Assembly (NCBI GenBank): GCA_914767715.1
Contig: OU612066.1
Location: 35,810,283 to 35,874,282 of the forward strand
Length of the DNA stretch: 64,000 nt
Source of the DNA: Membranipora membranacea
Taxonomy: Eukaryota; Bryozoa; Gymnolaemata; Cheilostomatida; Membraniporidae
Direction: 5' to 3'
Position 1 is the stretch's first letter, and every line of letters starts with the position of its first letter. The notes beneath the pieces were generated by a model. It saw only the letters and a program-made list of their open reading frames with translations. It did no database searches and was not told the DNA's origin. The translations under genes and the position numbers were made by a program. Of this stretch, positions 1 to 12,385 are shown one piece after another.

Positions 1-939
1 TTCTCTCACAGATAGATGAGAAGGTTCTCGGTTTATGGATAGGTGTTCTCTCACTCTAATTTTCCTTCTTCAGAAACAACCTCGGACTTATGTTTTGCAT
101 TCAAATTTTACTTGAGCCTCCCAAGAAACAAGATTATCATGATGTGATTTGACAATGATGCTGTTCGTGGAAACTGCTCACTAAAGTAGCAAGCTCCTTT
201 TCCCGTATGAACCTGACCCTGATTGTGCTCGCATGGACACCCACAACGAGAAGATTCTCGCCTACTTGGAGGCAGAGTTCCGTTGTGGTCTGTATCAAGT
301 GTTGCCAAGCATGAGTAGATATGTTTGCATAGTTTAGGATTCAACTTCCGACTTGCTCTACACAGGAGATAGTGCTAACTGATAACTAGTTATTAAAGTG
401 TGCATGAGTCGTTCAGACGGAAGTCTTAGCGGCAAACTGAAGATGTCTTTGTGGTGCAAATTACTATCTTTAAATGCATTTAGTGAGCTTCTTATCACTG
501 AGAATAACTCTTCTCTGAAGCGTATTAAGTCCCACCCAAAGTTTGTCGAGAACTTCGGTCGTGTCTTTACTTGGTTGGCTGTGATTTGGTCACGATATTT
601 ATAAATTTAAATCTGTCAAATATTCCCTAATGTGTCTGTTTCAGTTTTGTTTTAATGAGCTACTCCTATACCCTATCATTGCATGTATTCTCCTGCGGTC
701 ACAGAGGGATCGGTTTGAACTTGGCGAGGAAATGTTGGCAGTACAAAAAGATCAATCTTGCTTTTTTACGCCTCTCACTTGTATCCTCGTGCTTCTATTC
801 GCATGGTTGATTCAGCAGGAGTTATTTATGAGTAGCTTTGGGTACAAAAGTTTATGCTTGACATGATATCTAAATAATCATTCATTCAACTCAGCTGTCA
901 TATCATATCCGTCATCCTGTCACAGCAGAAGGCTTGTCA

Positions 940-1178
940 TAGAATACCTGGTACTACGCACATTCATACTGCTGTACCTTCCGCACATGGCTGTGTACAC
1001 ATAGAATACCTGGTACGCTCATTCATACTGCTGTACCTTCCGCACATGGCTGTGTACACATAGAATACCTGGTACGCTGATTCATACTGCTGTACCTTCC
1101 GCACATGGCTGTGTACACATAGAATACCTGGTACGCTGATTCATACTGCTGTACCTTCCGCACATGGCTGTGTACACA
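940..1178. repeat. Minisatellite, four copies of a ~59-bp unit
   Basis: Four head-to-tail units begin at 940, 1002, 1061 and 1120, each opening with TAGAATACCTGGTAC and ending with CACATGGCTGTGTACACA. The first unit is 62 bp because it has three extra bases after the opening motif; the others are 59 bp. Copies differ at very few positions, for example CTCATTC against CTGATTC, so the array is young or homogenised. Confidence 0.95.
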
Positions 1179-2573
1179 TACATGTAAAGGTAGTAGTTAT
1201 TCACAGTTTTGTTGTTAGGGGAAGGAGGTGTGTGCTTTGGTTGATGGATAAATGGATGGATAGTAGTTGGCGAAATAGTGAGCGTGGAAAGTTGAGCAGG
1301 CACTGGTTAAGGATGAAATGGAGAACTCCATGTAATCTGAAGGTTAGAGCATCCAGTTATCGCTTGTCAATTATACCGCTTTTGATGTAATGTTGTTTCT
1401 TCAAGTCTGGTATGTTTACTGGTTGGGACAGAGTGTCTTTCCTTCTCAGATGTTTGCAATTTTTTACGGTACAGTTCGTTTTATCCATAAACATAAAAAA
1501 ACTATTTATATGTTCCTGGCTTTATCAGTGGAGGCATTATTATGGGTTTGCAGGAGATTGGATAACTTTCTGTATGCTGAAGGTACTCTGGTGTGCTGAC
1601 ACCCTGGGTTACAAATAACAGCTGGGTTACTCTACTCAACTACTCATTTAAGTCAGATTTTACACCATTCCAAAATAGCAGTATGATAGTGCCATATGGT
1701 TGTTTGTTTCTTTTTCTGAAACTCTTGTCATATTATCTGACATCTCCGTTTGGTCCTCCATCGTTCTATATCTATGCATGAAATTTGGGAGAATTGGTTA
1801 TTAACTTAATGTTTGTTACTACCTACACAGAGATGTGCAGGTTTTCCATGCATTTATTTTTAGTATAATATCGATAACCAAATGTCTTATCTTAGTCCTT
1901 GTTGGAGATGATTGATAGAACTATTAATCTTTTCAAAATCTTCCACAAAAAGCTCATCGTTTGCGCTTTCATCTCCCTTTCACTATAGCAAACAAATTGC
2001 CCCAAGATAAATATTTTATGTTATGTCCATTCACTATTTACGCTTTTCTTGTTTAGCTTGCTAACCATCAAATGTATTGAACGAGGACTTTCATTGTGCC
2101 ATTGGCGCCTTTTTCTACCCTTCCTATTGGTTGCTTGTGGTATCTCAAGGAGGCTAATCAAAGGATTGTAAAGAATTGATTTATCATTTCTCACGGAGAG
2201 CTTGCTTGGTACTGTGTCACCACAGCGCCCGCTGCTAGCCTGCCTCTCATAGTAATGTGTGAAGTACCCTGCCAGCTAGTCGCTCTAAATTACTCCAGTG
2301 TGTAGTATATCGCTGTACTAGACGGCCTGTAGTATTCCTTGGTGTGACTGTGGTTCACTAATCAGGAGCGTATTCAAGTTTCACTCATGGTGGATATTGT
2401 GACAACTGGTGACATTGAGGGTAATTAGAATCTTGTTAGAATAATCTCCTCCGCCCGATATCTGTCTGTCATCTTAGCCGTGAGGTAAGCTGGGCAGATT
2501 GCCAATTTTGACGAGGAAATTCCTTTGTTGTTTTTTAAGTCATAAAGAGTAAAGCACTTTATATTTTGTTCTG

Positions 2574-2604
2574 GCTATATGTGTACCCGCATGTACATAT
2601 AGCT
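2574..2604. repeat. Short imperfect hairpin
   Basis: GCTATATGTGTAC and its near reverse complement ATGTACATATAGC are separated by a few bases. No function can be assigned. Confidence 0.5.
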
Positions 2605-5284
2605 TCATTTTGTTGAGTGAGCGTTTATTTGTGAGAAAACTCAATAATTACAAATAGTCAGCGCTGAGGGAAACATTTTTAAATGAATTGGTGCGATGAG
2701 GACCGTCAATAACTTGATCATCTCGCTAATGGAACTAGTCCCTGCAAGTTGTTTTGACAAACACCTACAAACCTATAATCTTATACAGTTAAATAGACAT
2801 CCATAGTGTTAACTTTCATAACATAGTGTAACTACTTGATTGCATTTTTCTATGACTAAAATTATAGTTGTCTTGTCACATCACCATCATTTACAAGTTA
2901 TTTGTGCATGACTGAAGCTTATTTTTGTCCGCAGTTTGATATTGAGTGTGGCTTCACCATAAAGCCAGTGCTACATTTTCTAGCCCAGCCCTAAGTGCAT
3001 CTATCAACTAATCAATACAGTAATCAATATTGTACGCTTGCCATCCAACACCAGTCACTCTTAATTTCATTTCCCATTGAAGTATATGTGCATACATTTC
3101 ACATCCACTAAGAACAAACACAATGCACCATTCTATTCTCAATCGGAATTCAAACAAAAGAGACATTGAAATCTTGCAACCAGCTCGTCAGGGCGGCCAA
3201 TCAGCTCGTTGTATGCTTGTGGATCTTTTGTTATACCTTGCCGTGTTTGTTGGTATTTCAGGTCTTGTTGCTAGACAGCGATAGAGTTGGATCAATTTGT
3301 AAGCCGCCTGTTTGCTGTGACTGAATTAGATGCTTGAGCTGGGGAGTGAGGATAACAAGCGCTGTTACTTCTAACCTACACCCACAGCTTACTACAGAAC
3401 CACACAGAGCTGTAAGCTTTCACGCTGACAGGCTGCAGCTATATATAAGGTGAGTCAATGATTAAATCACATTGATAGGTATTATTTTAATCTTGCTAAG
3501 GTACACATCTTGTGTGAGATAGTAGTAAGGGTGTTAGTGATGGAATGAGATGGTACTAATACCACGTGGAGAGCTATCTGGCTGCTGACTCTGCTGCTGA
3601 CTCTGACGGAGACAATTATGACTGTCCTGACTTCTCACGATGCTTAGATTGTTTCAGTGATATTCTAGCACCATGTGAAATCAGTGCAGTCAACCTTACA
3701 TAAAATAACTACAAACCATGCGAGAACTCGCTCCAATCTGGATTATACTCCGTAGTAAAGTAACCCATCCTAGGTAAACTCGTCGCTGTAACCTGACAGC
3801 TATGGGGAGGGTGAGCGATATTACTGGGAATTATTATCACTGGGCTTGTGACTCTGAATTGATGCAGTGATGTTGTGTGCAGGATTATGTCATTATATGA
3901 TTAGGTCATGTGCTTGTCAATGGGCTGGGTGGAGAGGCTCGGAAATTGCTGGTTAATTTTGGGCGGTGCTGATTTCTGCCAAATTAATGGTATACATGTG
4001 GCCAACTTAAATCCGTATTAAAGGGAATATGTGACAGCTTGTTAATCCCCTGACTGGACTGCTAGTTTATTACTACAGTTAGTGAGTGCAGTGATATAGA
4101 AATTAACTTTTCTCATGCTTGCTTGAGATGGTCGATCAAATTTAAACTTTGGCAATGTACCTTTTGAGTATCAGTGGTCTTGGCAAGATTCGAGTTTCAG
4201 TTTACCCTTTGTGAACCATACAAGCCCACAGTGCTATGGAACAAAGGGTAATTTCATACAAATACCATGGCCAGCTCCCTTCTTTGTCCTAATGTTTGTA
4301 TAGAATGCTAGTTAGTATTTTTCAGCATCATGCTAAGTGGGCTTAGCAAAAAGGCCACCTGTCATATAGTTGTGTGTTAGGCTTTGTCCTCACTAAGTTC
4401 CCTGTTGTCTTTTCTCAGAACGGAATAAATAAGAAGGTAGAACGTGTCCCCAGGGGTTAGCCTCTGGGCCAGGTTAGATGTTGTCAGGTTACAGGGAGGG
4501 TAGAGAACTCGGTCACTCACTGCTGATAGACAAAGAAAGTCAACTGGTACGCAGTATACTGGTTTCTCCCTGGTACGCAGCATACTGGTTTCTCTTGGTG
4601 GATAGATTTTCTTCATACTCTAGCACCATGTGAAATCAGTTTCCTGTTCATCTCAAACTGTCGACATAATAATATCAATGCCAAGATTAAATCGACTACC
4701 CTATGTTCCCTACCAAGAAGAAGGGAGACCGAACAGCCCCCTATAGCTGTTGAATGTCTGAGCTTGTGCGCCTTGTCTACAATTATTACAATACACTATG
4801 GCCTACAATTGACTTGGCTAAACCGAGATTATTTGTACAAGTTTGAAATTGTGTGTACATAGGGTGTCATTGTAGAGAGTACATCGCTGGCTATATTTGC
4901 ACAATTTTTATTGCTTCATCAATAATTTGAAGTTGCATACTGAGTTATATATTGCTAAGTGTAGGCTATGGTCATATTTCACTGGCTCCAAGTTTGCTGT
5001 GCTGAGTTGCATGTGTACAGAGTGACTTGGATAATTATTATTGTGGGCCTGACTCCTGATAAGCTAATACTGATATTGATCATTTTATAGCTTGAACTCT
5101 GAGAATTGCTCAGAGTTACCCTGATGTATAATTAACTTAGCCACCTCTACAGTTTAACCGTGCCTCATGCCTGACATCGGCATTCTGATCACATTTGCCA
5201 AGGCTGCTATTAAAACTCGGTATATCTAATCAATTGTTGATGGAATTTTTAGATTGAAAATAGTGGAAGGACTTGTAGCACACC

Positions 5285-8200
5285 ATGGACAAAGGATCAG
5301 CGCAGAAGAGGCCAGCCATGTGTCGCGTTACAGCGCAGGTAAAAGCTCACCCAAAGACCATCCTCTCAGTCTTACCTCATGTCTTATCTCACTGAGTCCG
5401 AAATCTTGTGTTAGAGTCATTTACTCATAGCTGCCGTAAAATGTTGTCTTAGTGCACTGATGTTTCAATTCAGCAGTTGACAGTCATTGTTCACCTCGGC
5501 ATCGACAAGAATGATTGTCGTAAAGATTAAGTTATCATTGTCCACTCTCTGTCATCAGGCAGCGATAGAGGAGGGTGATGAAGACTCGGTGAGTCGTGAA
5601 CAGTCAGCCATCCACAGGGACGCTCCTGAGGGGGCTGAGGATGACCTTGATGATCTGCCCTGGCACCACGCCCAGTTAGCTATGATGTATGGGCGTCAGG
5701 TAGCTGATGATATCGTCCATCCACAGATGGAACCGAAGAAGGTGGATCTGAATCCTAATATGATGTTACCAGAAGGTAGGAGACAGGAGATAGTGCACAC
5801 CTTAGACCGATGTACTAAGTTTGGTTTCAAATTGTATTATTGGGATAAGGGGCTGCCACCTTTATCTGTGATGTTTCAGAAGATGATGACAATTAATCAG
5901 ATAAACTGATGCCCACAATATAGGGTCACTTATAGTAACTTATTGAAACACATGTTAAAACCTGGTGGTCACAGACTATCGCTCAGCTCCTTAAATGGTC
6001 ACCATTAGGGCAGATTGCTAGAGAGACTGGAAGGCCTATTCAAACATATTTTGATGTTGTCACTTTAAAATGTTTGAAACGGGAGAAGCTTTAGTTTGAT
6101 TTGTCTATTGTATTTTGTGAAGCTTGATACAGCATCATGTATCAATAGTGCTATCGGATTAAAACGCTGTCTATGTTTAAATTTTCAGGCAGGCAGCGTC
6201 AACCAATAATGCATAATGCATGCAGTTGACAAACTATAACAAACTTAAATGAAAATCAATATTTAAACTGGGATAGTATTTAAATGCAATCAATGCTCAT
6301 AGCCCATCGGCAGATGAAGCATTGCTGACCACTTAATAGAATCTACACCAGTTCTCAGGCCAAGCGCTGTACAGCACTGTTCGGCGTCAGTCCCATCGGT
6401 CATACATAATTCAGTTTAGTGAGTGCTGTAATGAACTGTTTAATGCCTCCTTGCGCTCTCTATGGACTGAATGAATTAAGCCGCTGCTTTGTGTAGGATA
6501 TTCACTCATTCTCCGCTACATGCCATGTCTATTCTTATATGACAGGTCATACAGGTGCTGCTCAGATTTGGTCAATGCTGCGAAATGAATCTAACGGCAA
6601 ACTGCTCAAGGAAGACAGAAAAATACCAGCCCCTTTGAAGGTAGATTTCCTCTCAATGTAGTATTTATATTGATTGCTCTAACGAGAAACCCTATAAAAG
6701 CCTGATCTCTTTAATCATGATGATAAACTATCTTCATAAATTTACTGGGCTCAAGCGATGAAACAGTGCTAGTTGGTTTGTTGATTGACTGCAGAAAATT
6801 TATGATGGTGTACTAGTATAGATGCATTATGTTACGGAAAACAGCAAAAAATCAATAATTCTAACAGCTACACTGAAAAAGTGGTAGTCTCCTGAGCTGA
6901 AATGCAATAACGTTCACACGCTGACCTAGATGAGCCGGGCCATAGTATGAGGGAGAAATTAGGTGATAATTGTGTGTTTTGCACAGACAATGTGTAAAAT
7001 GTACAGATGAGGCATAGAAGTTAGTGGTAATGCATTGGGAACTTTGACTTAGCAGTCAAATTATAAAAATGCCTCTGAGCTGATCAGGGAGCTTCTGTTT
7101 TACTGAGTGGTGAACATGAGCTTAGAGTCTATTTCAAGACAGCTTTAGCAAAGAAAATAGAATGCTAATGAAAAACTTTCAAACTCGTTGGCTGAACAAT
7201 CCTTTGTCCCTTTAGAAAGTTTGTTTTCAAAGGGATTGAATGATTCCTTTCAGCTCTATGCACTTGATTAGGCCCTAGGATTTCATACTAATACGTGAAC
7301 ACACAATGAAACTGCACCAAGCTATGTTGATATGCAGTCTTTGTAAAGCACTAGCAGAGTATTGGAGTAGCCAAAGCCCTTATTCATCATGTATTGATCT
7401 GTTGTATTGTGTAGTAGCGGTTGTGTGCTGAATTAGTTAGCGTGACAATTTTCATGCCTAGGTGGAATTATGCCAAAAATCTCGTGACTGCTAACCTTAT
7501 CTGCTAATCTGCACTGCACTGCCGGCTAACTACTACTTTGAGATAAAATATTTTAAGCATTTTTCTCACACCATGCTATTGCATATTATGTAGGTTAGTC
7601 AAATTTACTGAAAAAAAGCCTGCCTGTTCTCTGAAAATAATATGCTTAGGTCTTCTCTCTCAATCCGTGGAGTGCTGTCAATCATGGCAGAACAAGTTAT
7701 GGGATGTTAATTCTACTAATGTATAATACTAAATATTGTCTTGACCGTGATTTCGTATTGGAAGCGAGAGTAGATAGTCACATAGTGTATGATGATTTCT
7801 TTACTCTGTTTGTAGGATTCATACGGTGCCTTTGTCAGACAGCTAGTTCTACAGAAGAATGAAGTTCCTGTCAGAAGAAACTTTCCTGAGAAGGAAGATG
7901 TGCCCGATATGGACCATCTTCTGGACAGGAGGAGATTACTTAAAACTCTCGATATCAGACACAAGAGAGAGCTGATGGGACGATCCTCCAAACTCAACCA
8001 AGATAAGACAAACATACTACTCTACAATAACCCTCTCCCTGATCTGGTGAACGCTTCCGGTGAAGAGGGTATCGATAGATATCTACCTACCTGGCTTGAA
8101 GAGGTCAGTTGAATCCAAGCATCAATCGTCTAATAAGTTTAACAGTTTGAAGTGCACACCATAATATTGTAGAGGCCTGAGAAATAAATACGGAGTTGTC

Positions 8201-9779
8201 TGACCCATCAACTGCTTGCTCGGAAGAGGAAATAACTCCAAACAAGAAAATTTCTTTTATGAACTTATCAGCGGGGAGGTTGTCACACTCTCGCTGTTTG
8301 TCAGTCCCTGCACTTTTGTTGTCACAACTCTAACTCTGGGATGAGAATAATTGTGTTCAGGCTAGGCTATAGATGTACATATTTTCACTTCACCTCTTGA
8401 CATATGATAACTTTCCATTCAGAATTTTTTAGGGTTCTGCTATAACTAATAGTATATCTAACCATGCCTGTCTATCTCCATGTGTTGTGTTGTTATTGAC
8501 TGTAGGACCAGGAATCGATAGCCAGTTATAAGAAGTGGATCGGGGAGGAGAATCGTATGGTGCCTTCTGCTGATCTCAAACCTTCAGATAGTTTACTTGA
8601 GTTAGTCAGACCGCTCGGTAGAGATACATCACGACATGTGGTATGTACTTCTGTCACAGATTGTGTACCTTGATACGTTAGCTTAGTTTCTGAAGCAGGA
8701 ATTGTCTGATTGTATGACCTGATATTAGTTCACAGGGCAATCTGTGAGCAAAGAACCAAGTCTAAGTGCGAAGAGTTGCTCAAGAAGAAAGTGATGTAAT
8801 TTGAAGTTGTGCTCTCTTGACATATTGTTACAGCTTGGCATGTATGCTGTAACAAGGCTGTTGCTGTAACTGTCGAGGTTGCTCAGTTTGTAATATCACT
8901 CATATTTCTGCAAACATGTCCTTTGAGCAAGTGGTACACCTCCTGCGGACTTATACGGGTTTGTCGCCATTGCACCTTATTCATCAATTGGAAATTACTA
9001 TGATAATACAAGGTGTGTATTCACAAAGGCCAAAGGTACATTGATACTTTGTGATACGTAAGGCCAATAATAATCACTCTCTTCTTGTTGATAGGGTCTG
9101 CCTCGAGTGACATTCCTTACCGAGGAGGAGGCTGGAGCAGATCGAGGCACGTTCTCAGATAAATATAAAACTAAGAGGGACTCTGAACATTCAGTCACTA
9201 ATCCTGAGGATAATCGAGCTGATATACTTATAGAGGATGTCGAGGTCAAACCCTTCAGAGGAGGTATGATATCAACTAACTTATCTCATCTAATACTTGA
9301 TTTGATATGAAAATGGTCAATTATTATTTAGGATTTTTCTTCCCATGCACTCAGCATTTCAAAAGACCCCACTGAACTAAATGTGTAATACAAAATGTAT
9401 TGCACCTACATCGAAAGATCGTAAGGTCAACAATCTTGAACATAAATTGATAATTTTTCCATCTTATTCAATATCTGTTTATCCATCCCCCTGTTGTCAG
9501 CGTACGGTTTTCATTAATTTAAAGAGATCATCAGGTGTTCTCCCACTTATATTGTTACCATTTTCTACTCACACAGATGGTGCTCGTAGCTCAGGATCCC
9601 GTCGCTCTGCTAAGTCAGTGAGTAAACCAGATCCCTCCTGGCAGCCGCTGACCCTGACTGCTCTGGTGGAGTACTCTGATAAGAGGGCCACACACGGAGC
9701 TGGTAACTTCAGACAGGGCAGTATGAAGATGTACCCCCTACAGGATCAGCAGTCATCCTCCCCTGTCACCTCATCGTAG
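5285..9779 (+). CDS. Unrecognised 386-aa acidic, soluble protein, seven exons
   Basis: Coding exons are 5285-5338, 5559-5775, 6546-6640, 7816-8103, 8506-8640, 9095-9263 and 9577-9779. They sum to 1161 nt (387 codons with the TAG stop) and all phases match. The start sits in an ideal Kozak context, CACCATGG. I do not recognise the family. The protein has no signal peptide, no obvious membrane segment and no cysteine-rich module. It opens with an acidic stretch (EEGDEDS, AEDDLDDLPW), has a basic central exon (LLDRRRLLKTLDIRHKREL) and ends in a Ser/Gln-rich tail. Two conserved-looking patches are LPWHHAQLAMMYGRQ in exon 2 and WQPLTLTALVEY in the last exon; short W/P/Y patches like these occur in many ciliary or sperm microtubule proteins, but that is only a guess. 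Exon 3 has two in-frame acceptors (6546 and 6555) that would add or drop three residues. The gene converges on the LRR gene. Confidence 0.85.
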
Positions 9780-10628
9780 AGATAAACACGCTATCTTATA
9801 TTTTTTGACAACATTTACTTCATTGAGTGCTTTGCTATGTTAATTATGAAACATACCCAGATGTTTATGCAAGAGATGATTTAAAACATATAAGCTGTCA
9901 AGTGAGTTGCTATCCTGAAATGAAATATTTTTTTATATTTTTAAGCGAACATTTTTTAAAGTTTTAGTCTTTCCGTCCCCCTATTGTGCCAAGTAAGAAC
10001 TACTACAGCCACTTCTTCACATTATTATGGTTGGTGCTATATTGTTATATTTACTAATGTAGATTTTACGCTATAAATAAAATGTATTGTTTTAAACATG
10101 TTTTGGCAACTATACAAAGAGCAAAATCCAGCAAAGAATTACAAAAATTTAGGATTATTTATACTAGAACGGTGGTTGAGCATTAAAAGTATAGAACCTG
10201 CTGACTAGATAGAAAACATGCAATAGGAAAAACTCCTGAAATGGACGGTTGGGGACGGACTAAAGAAGTTCAATCAGGCTCCGTTTTAAGGCATGACAAA
10301 TATAGGACTCTCGGTAAGGCACGCTATTGATTCTTAGGAGCTCTGGACAAACTTCTCATCATTGCTCATATATCACTGGTAATCCCAGAAAGAAAGCCTT
10401 ACTCAAAACTACATGCCCTACTAGGCTGTTCGTATTCTAAAAGAAAAAAAAATTACCAGTCTCTTGTTTGTGACCGTCATGGCAGTATGGGTACTAGTTA
10501 GGAACGGCAATAAGAGGAAAACTTGATAAGAATATTTACATATATTGACCACAGTAAATAAAGTTTATGTTTAATTCTATTGATGATATATATTTATATA
10601 TAACATTAATACTGATATGTAAGTCTTC
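9780..10628. other. Convergent intergenic spacer / 3' UTRs
   Basis: Between the stop codons of two convergent genes. It contains the AATAAA at 10076, and another plus-strand AATAAA near 10557. I found no clear poly(A) hexamer for the minus-strand LRR gene in its first few hundred bases. No further gene was seen. Confidence 0.5.
10076..10081 (+). terminator. Poly(A) signal AATAAA of the seven-exon gene
   Basis: Canonical AATAAA about 300 nt after the TAG stop at 9777-9779, in an A+T-rich 3' UTR. It is the first canonical hexamer downstream on this strand that I noticed. Confidence 0.55.
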
Positions 10629-12385
10629 TCAATCCCTACGCTTAATCTGTGTTGTCTTCTCTCTGTGTTGTCTGAAATATTGGTCGATAGCCTGTGGACC
10701 TTGTTTCGCTACATGTAAAGGTGGGTGTTTCAATGGGTTCCCGTCTAGTGCGCTTGATGAGCACCACCAGCTCCAGTCTAGCTTTGTCAGCTTACCAAAG
10801 TGCTGAGGCAGCCGTGTGATATTGTTACCGCTCAGCCACAGCATTCTCAGTTCTTTTAGCTCGCATAATGAGTCAGGAAGAACGCAAATTCTGTTGTAGT
10901 TTAAAATCAATGATTCCAATCTTCTCAGCTGATTTAAATCTAAAATGAAAATATTAGATTTGTAACCTTACTGGCATGGGATTCTATTAAGTTACACGGC
11001 TGAAGTTACACAGCGTAGTTTCACCAACTAAATTTAGCTGATGAAGGACCCAATTAAGAAGTCCTCTCTTTATCAGACAAATTTAAGTGCTTAGTAGCTC
11101 AAAATAGATTGGCAGAGGATCGTATGACTGTAATTTTACACTGGGGGGACTTGCTCGTTTGTCGGATGTCTTATGACTCCCAAGAGGCCAACTGCACTTC
11201 TACATGTCACTGAATATAAGACTAGTGCAGTCTAATCCTGACCACACTTGCAGTTCAAAAGCTGACTGTACCCAGATTTGTCAATTAATAGGTTGACCGA
11301 ACTCTCCCCAATCTCAGATTTATAATATATCCTCTGTAGTTCTGGTCTCAGTCTTTGCAAGGTCTCTAACTCCTTGATCTTTGCAGTCAGATAAGGTATA
11401 GCTTAATTAAATAATACAGTAATGAGGCTGAGATAACATAAGTACAATATTGATAACATACTTGAAGGTAGCGTGGCGATCTCATTATCCGAAAAATCTA
11501 GAAATTCCACTTCCTCCAGTTTTAGAACAACATCTGGTATGGTGGTGAACTTGTTGTTGGCACAGTGAAGGCTGCGCAGTTTTTTGAGCTTGTAGAAGTT
11601 CTCTGGCAGAGTCTGAAGAGGGTTGTTACTAAGCGTCAGCCTCTCTAGATTCTTGAGTAGACAGATCTCGTCGGGTAGCTGACGTATCAGATTAGTGTCC
11701 AGCATCAGAACCTGGAGAAAGGAGGGAAACCTGGTCAAGGTGGACAATGATTGAGGTCGCAAATATAATCTATATATATATATAATCTTATTTTGTTCAA
11801 AGATGACCATCATACAGATACAGATACACCAAAGAAATGTTGTGTCTTTTTTTAGAGTCCTAAAGAAAATTCATAGACTAGACTATCTAAAGGTTTATGT
11901 GTGATGACAACCATAGTATTGAGGAGTCTAAGAAACATTGTGTTTTCTAGTACGCAGAAGAGGGCTTGCCATTAACAATTTCATTGACCAGACTAAAGGG
12001 TTGCACTGGAACACCCTGAAAATAGTTATGATGTTCTATAGCTAATCTCTGATATTTCCATATACTCTCTTGATTTTGACACATCTGTATTCAAACTAAA
12101 ACCCGCACAACCCAATGCTTTTTTCCTTTTATTTCATATATTCCCTCCATTGCTGCTTACCTTGAGAAGGGCGAGCTGTGAGATCTCTTTAGGTAGAATA
12201 GCCAGTCTGAAGAGTAGACAAGTTTCTCTCTCAGGGCTCAGATCCAGAATCTCCAGGTCTAACAGATTAAATAAAGTCTTTGGCAGGGTCTGTAATTCCT
12301 TACCATGAACTTTGAACTTCTTCATACCAGGGAAGTGATTGTCATCTGTTGTAACTCTCATCTTCATTTGTCGCAATGTCGCCAT
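10629..12385 (-). CDS. Leucine-rich-repeat protein, 261 aa, three exons
   Basis: Coding exons, in transcript order, are 12385-12161, 11711-11462 and 10939-10629: 225+250+311 nt, in frame, giving 261 aa. From about residue 25 the protein is a run of SHOC2-type LRRs with the pattern LxxLxxLxLxxNxLxxLPxxI (examples: LMLDTNLIRQLPDEI, LTLSNNPLQTLPENF, LDFSDNEIATLPS, LWLSGNNITRLPQHF). Intron 2 falls exactly inside a repeat, and splicing restores the 23-residue spacing. It ends with a C-cap typical of LRRC proteins (LDGNPLKHPP, then a GPQAIDQYF helix) and a basic tail. There is no signal peptide or membrane segment, so it is probably an intracellular protein-interaction scaffold. The segment PERETCLLFRL interrupts the second or third repeat. 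A tryptophan-rich insertion (DWSWWCSSS) precedes the last repeat; it could mark a family subgroup. I cannot name the orthologue. Confidence 0.88.

Larger units (their letters stand above)
1..5284. other. Left intergenic stretch, no gene recognised
   Basis: I see no splice-consistent coding exon on either strand. Open frames here are short (at most about 80 codons), have no family resemblance and no matching splice sites. The stretch holds a four-copy minisatellite (940-1178), a short hairpin around 2574-2604, a 21-bp sequence present twice (3665-3685 and 4620-4640), and a two-copy 26-bp tandem repeat near 4544-4595. The right end must contain the promoter and 5' UTR of the seven-exon gene that starts at 5285. 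Confidence 0.6.

Noticed and set aside
108-344. Minus-strand frame with several cysteines (CGCPC, CEHN)
   Set aside because: Cysteine spacing fits no module I know, there are no splice sites at its edges, and no neighbouring exons.
4377-4616. 79-codon minus-strand frame
   Set aside because: It overlaps a small two-copy tandem repeat and shows no protein-like composition or homology.
7716-8015. Minus-strand frame of 99 codons
   Set aside because: Mirror of the fourth exon of the seven-exon plus-strand gene.
11280-11400. Possible extra LRR-gene exon reading LETLQRLRPELQ on the minus strand
   Set aside because: Acceptors there are poor or give the wrong phase, whereas direct splicing from 11462 to 10939 restores exact LRR spacing.
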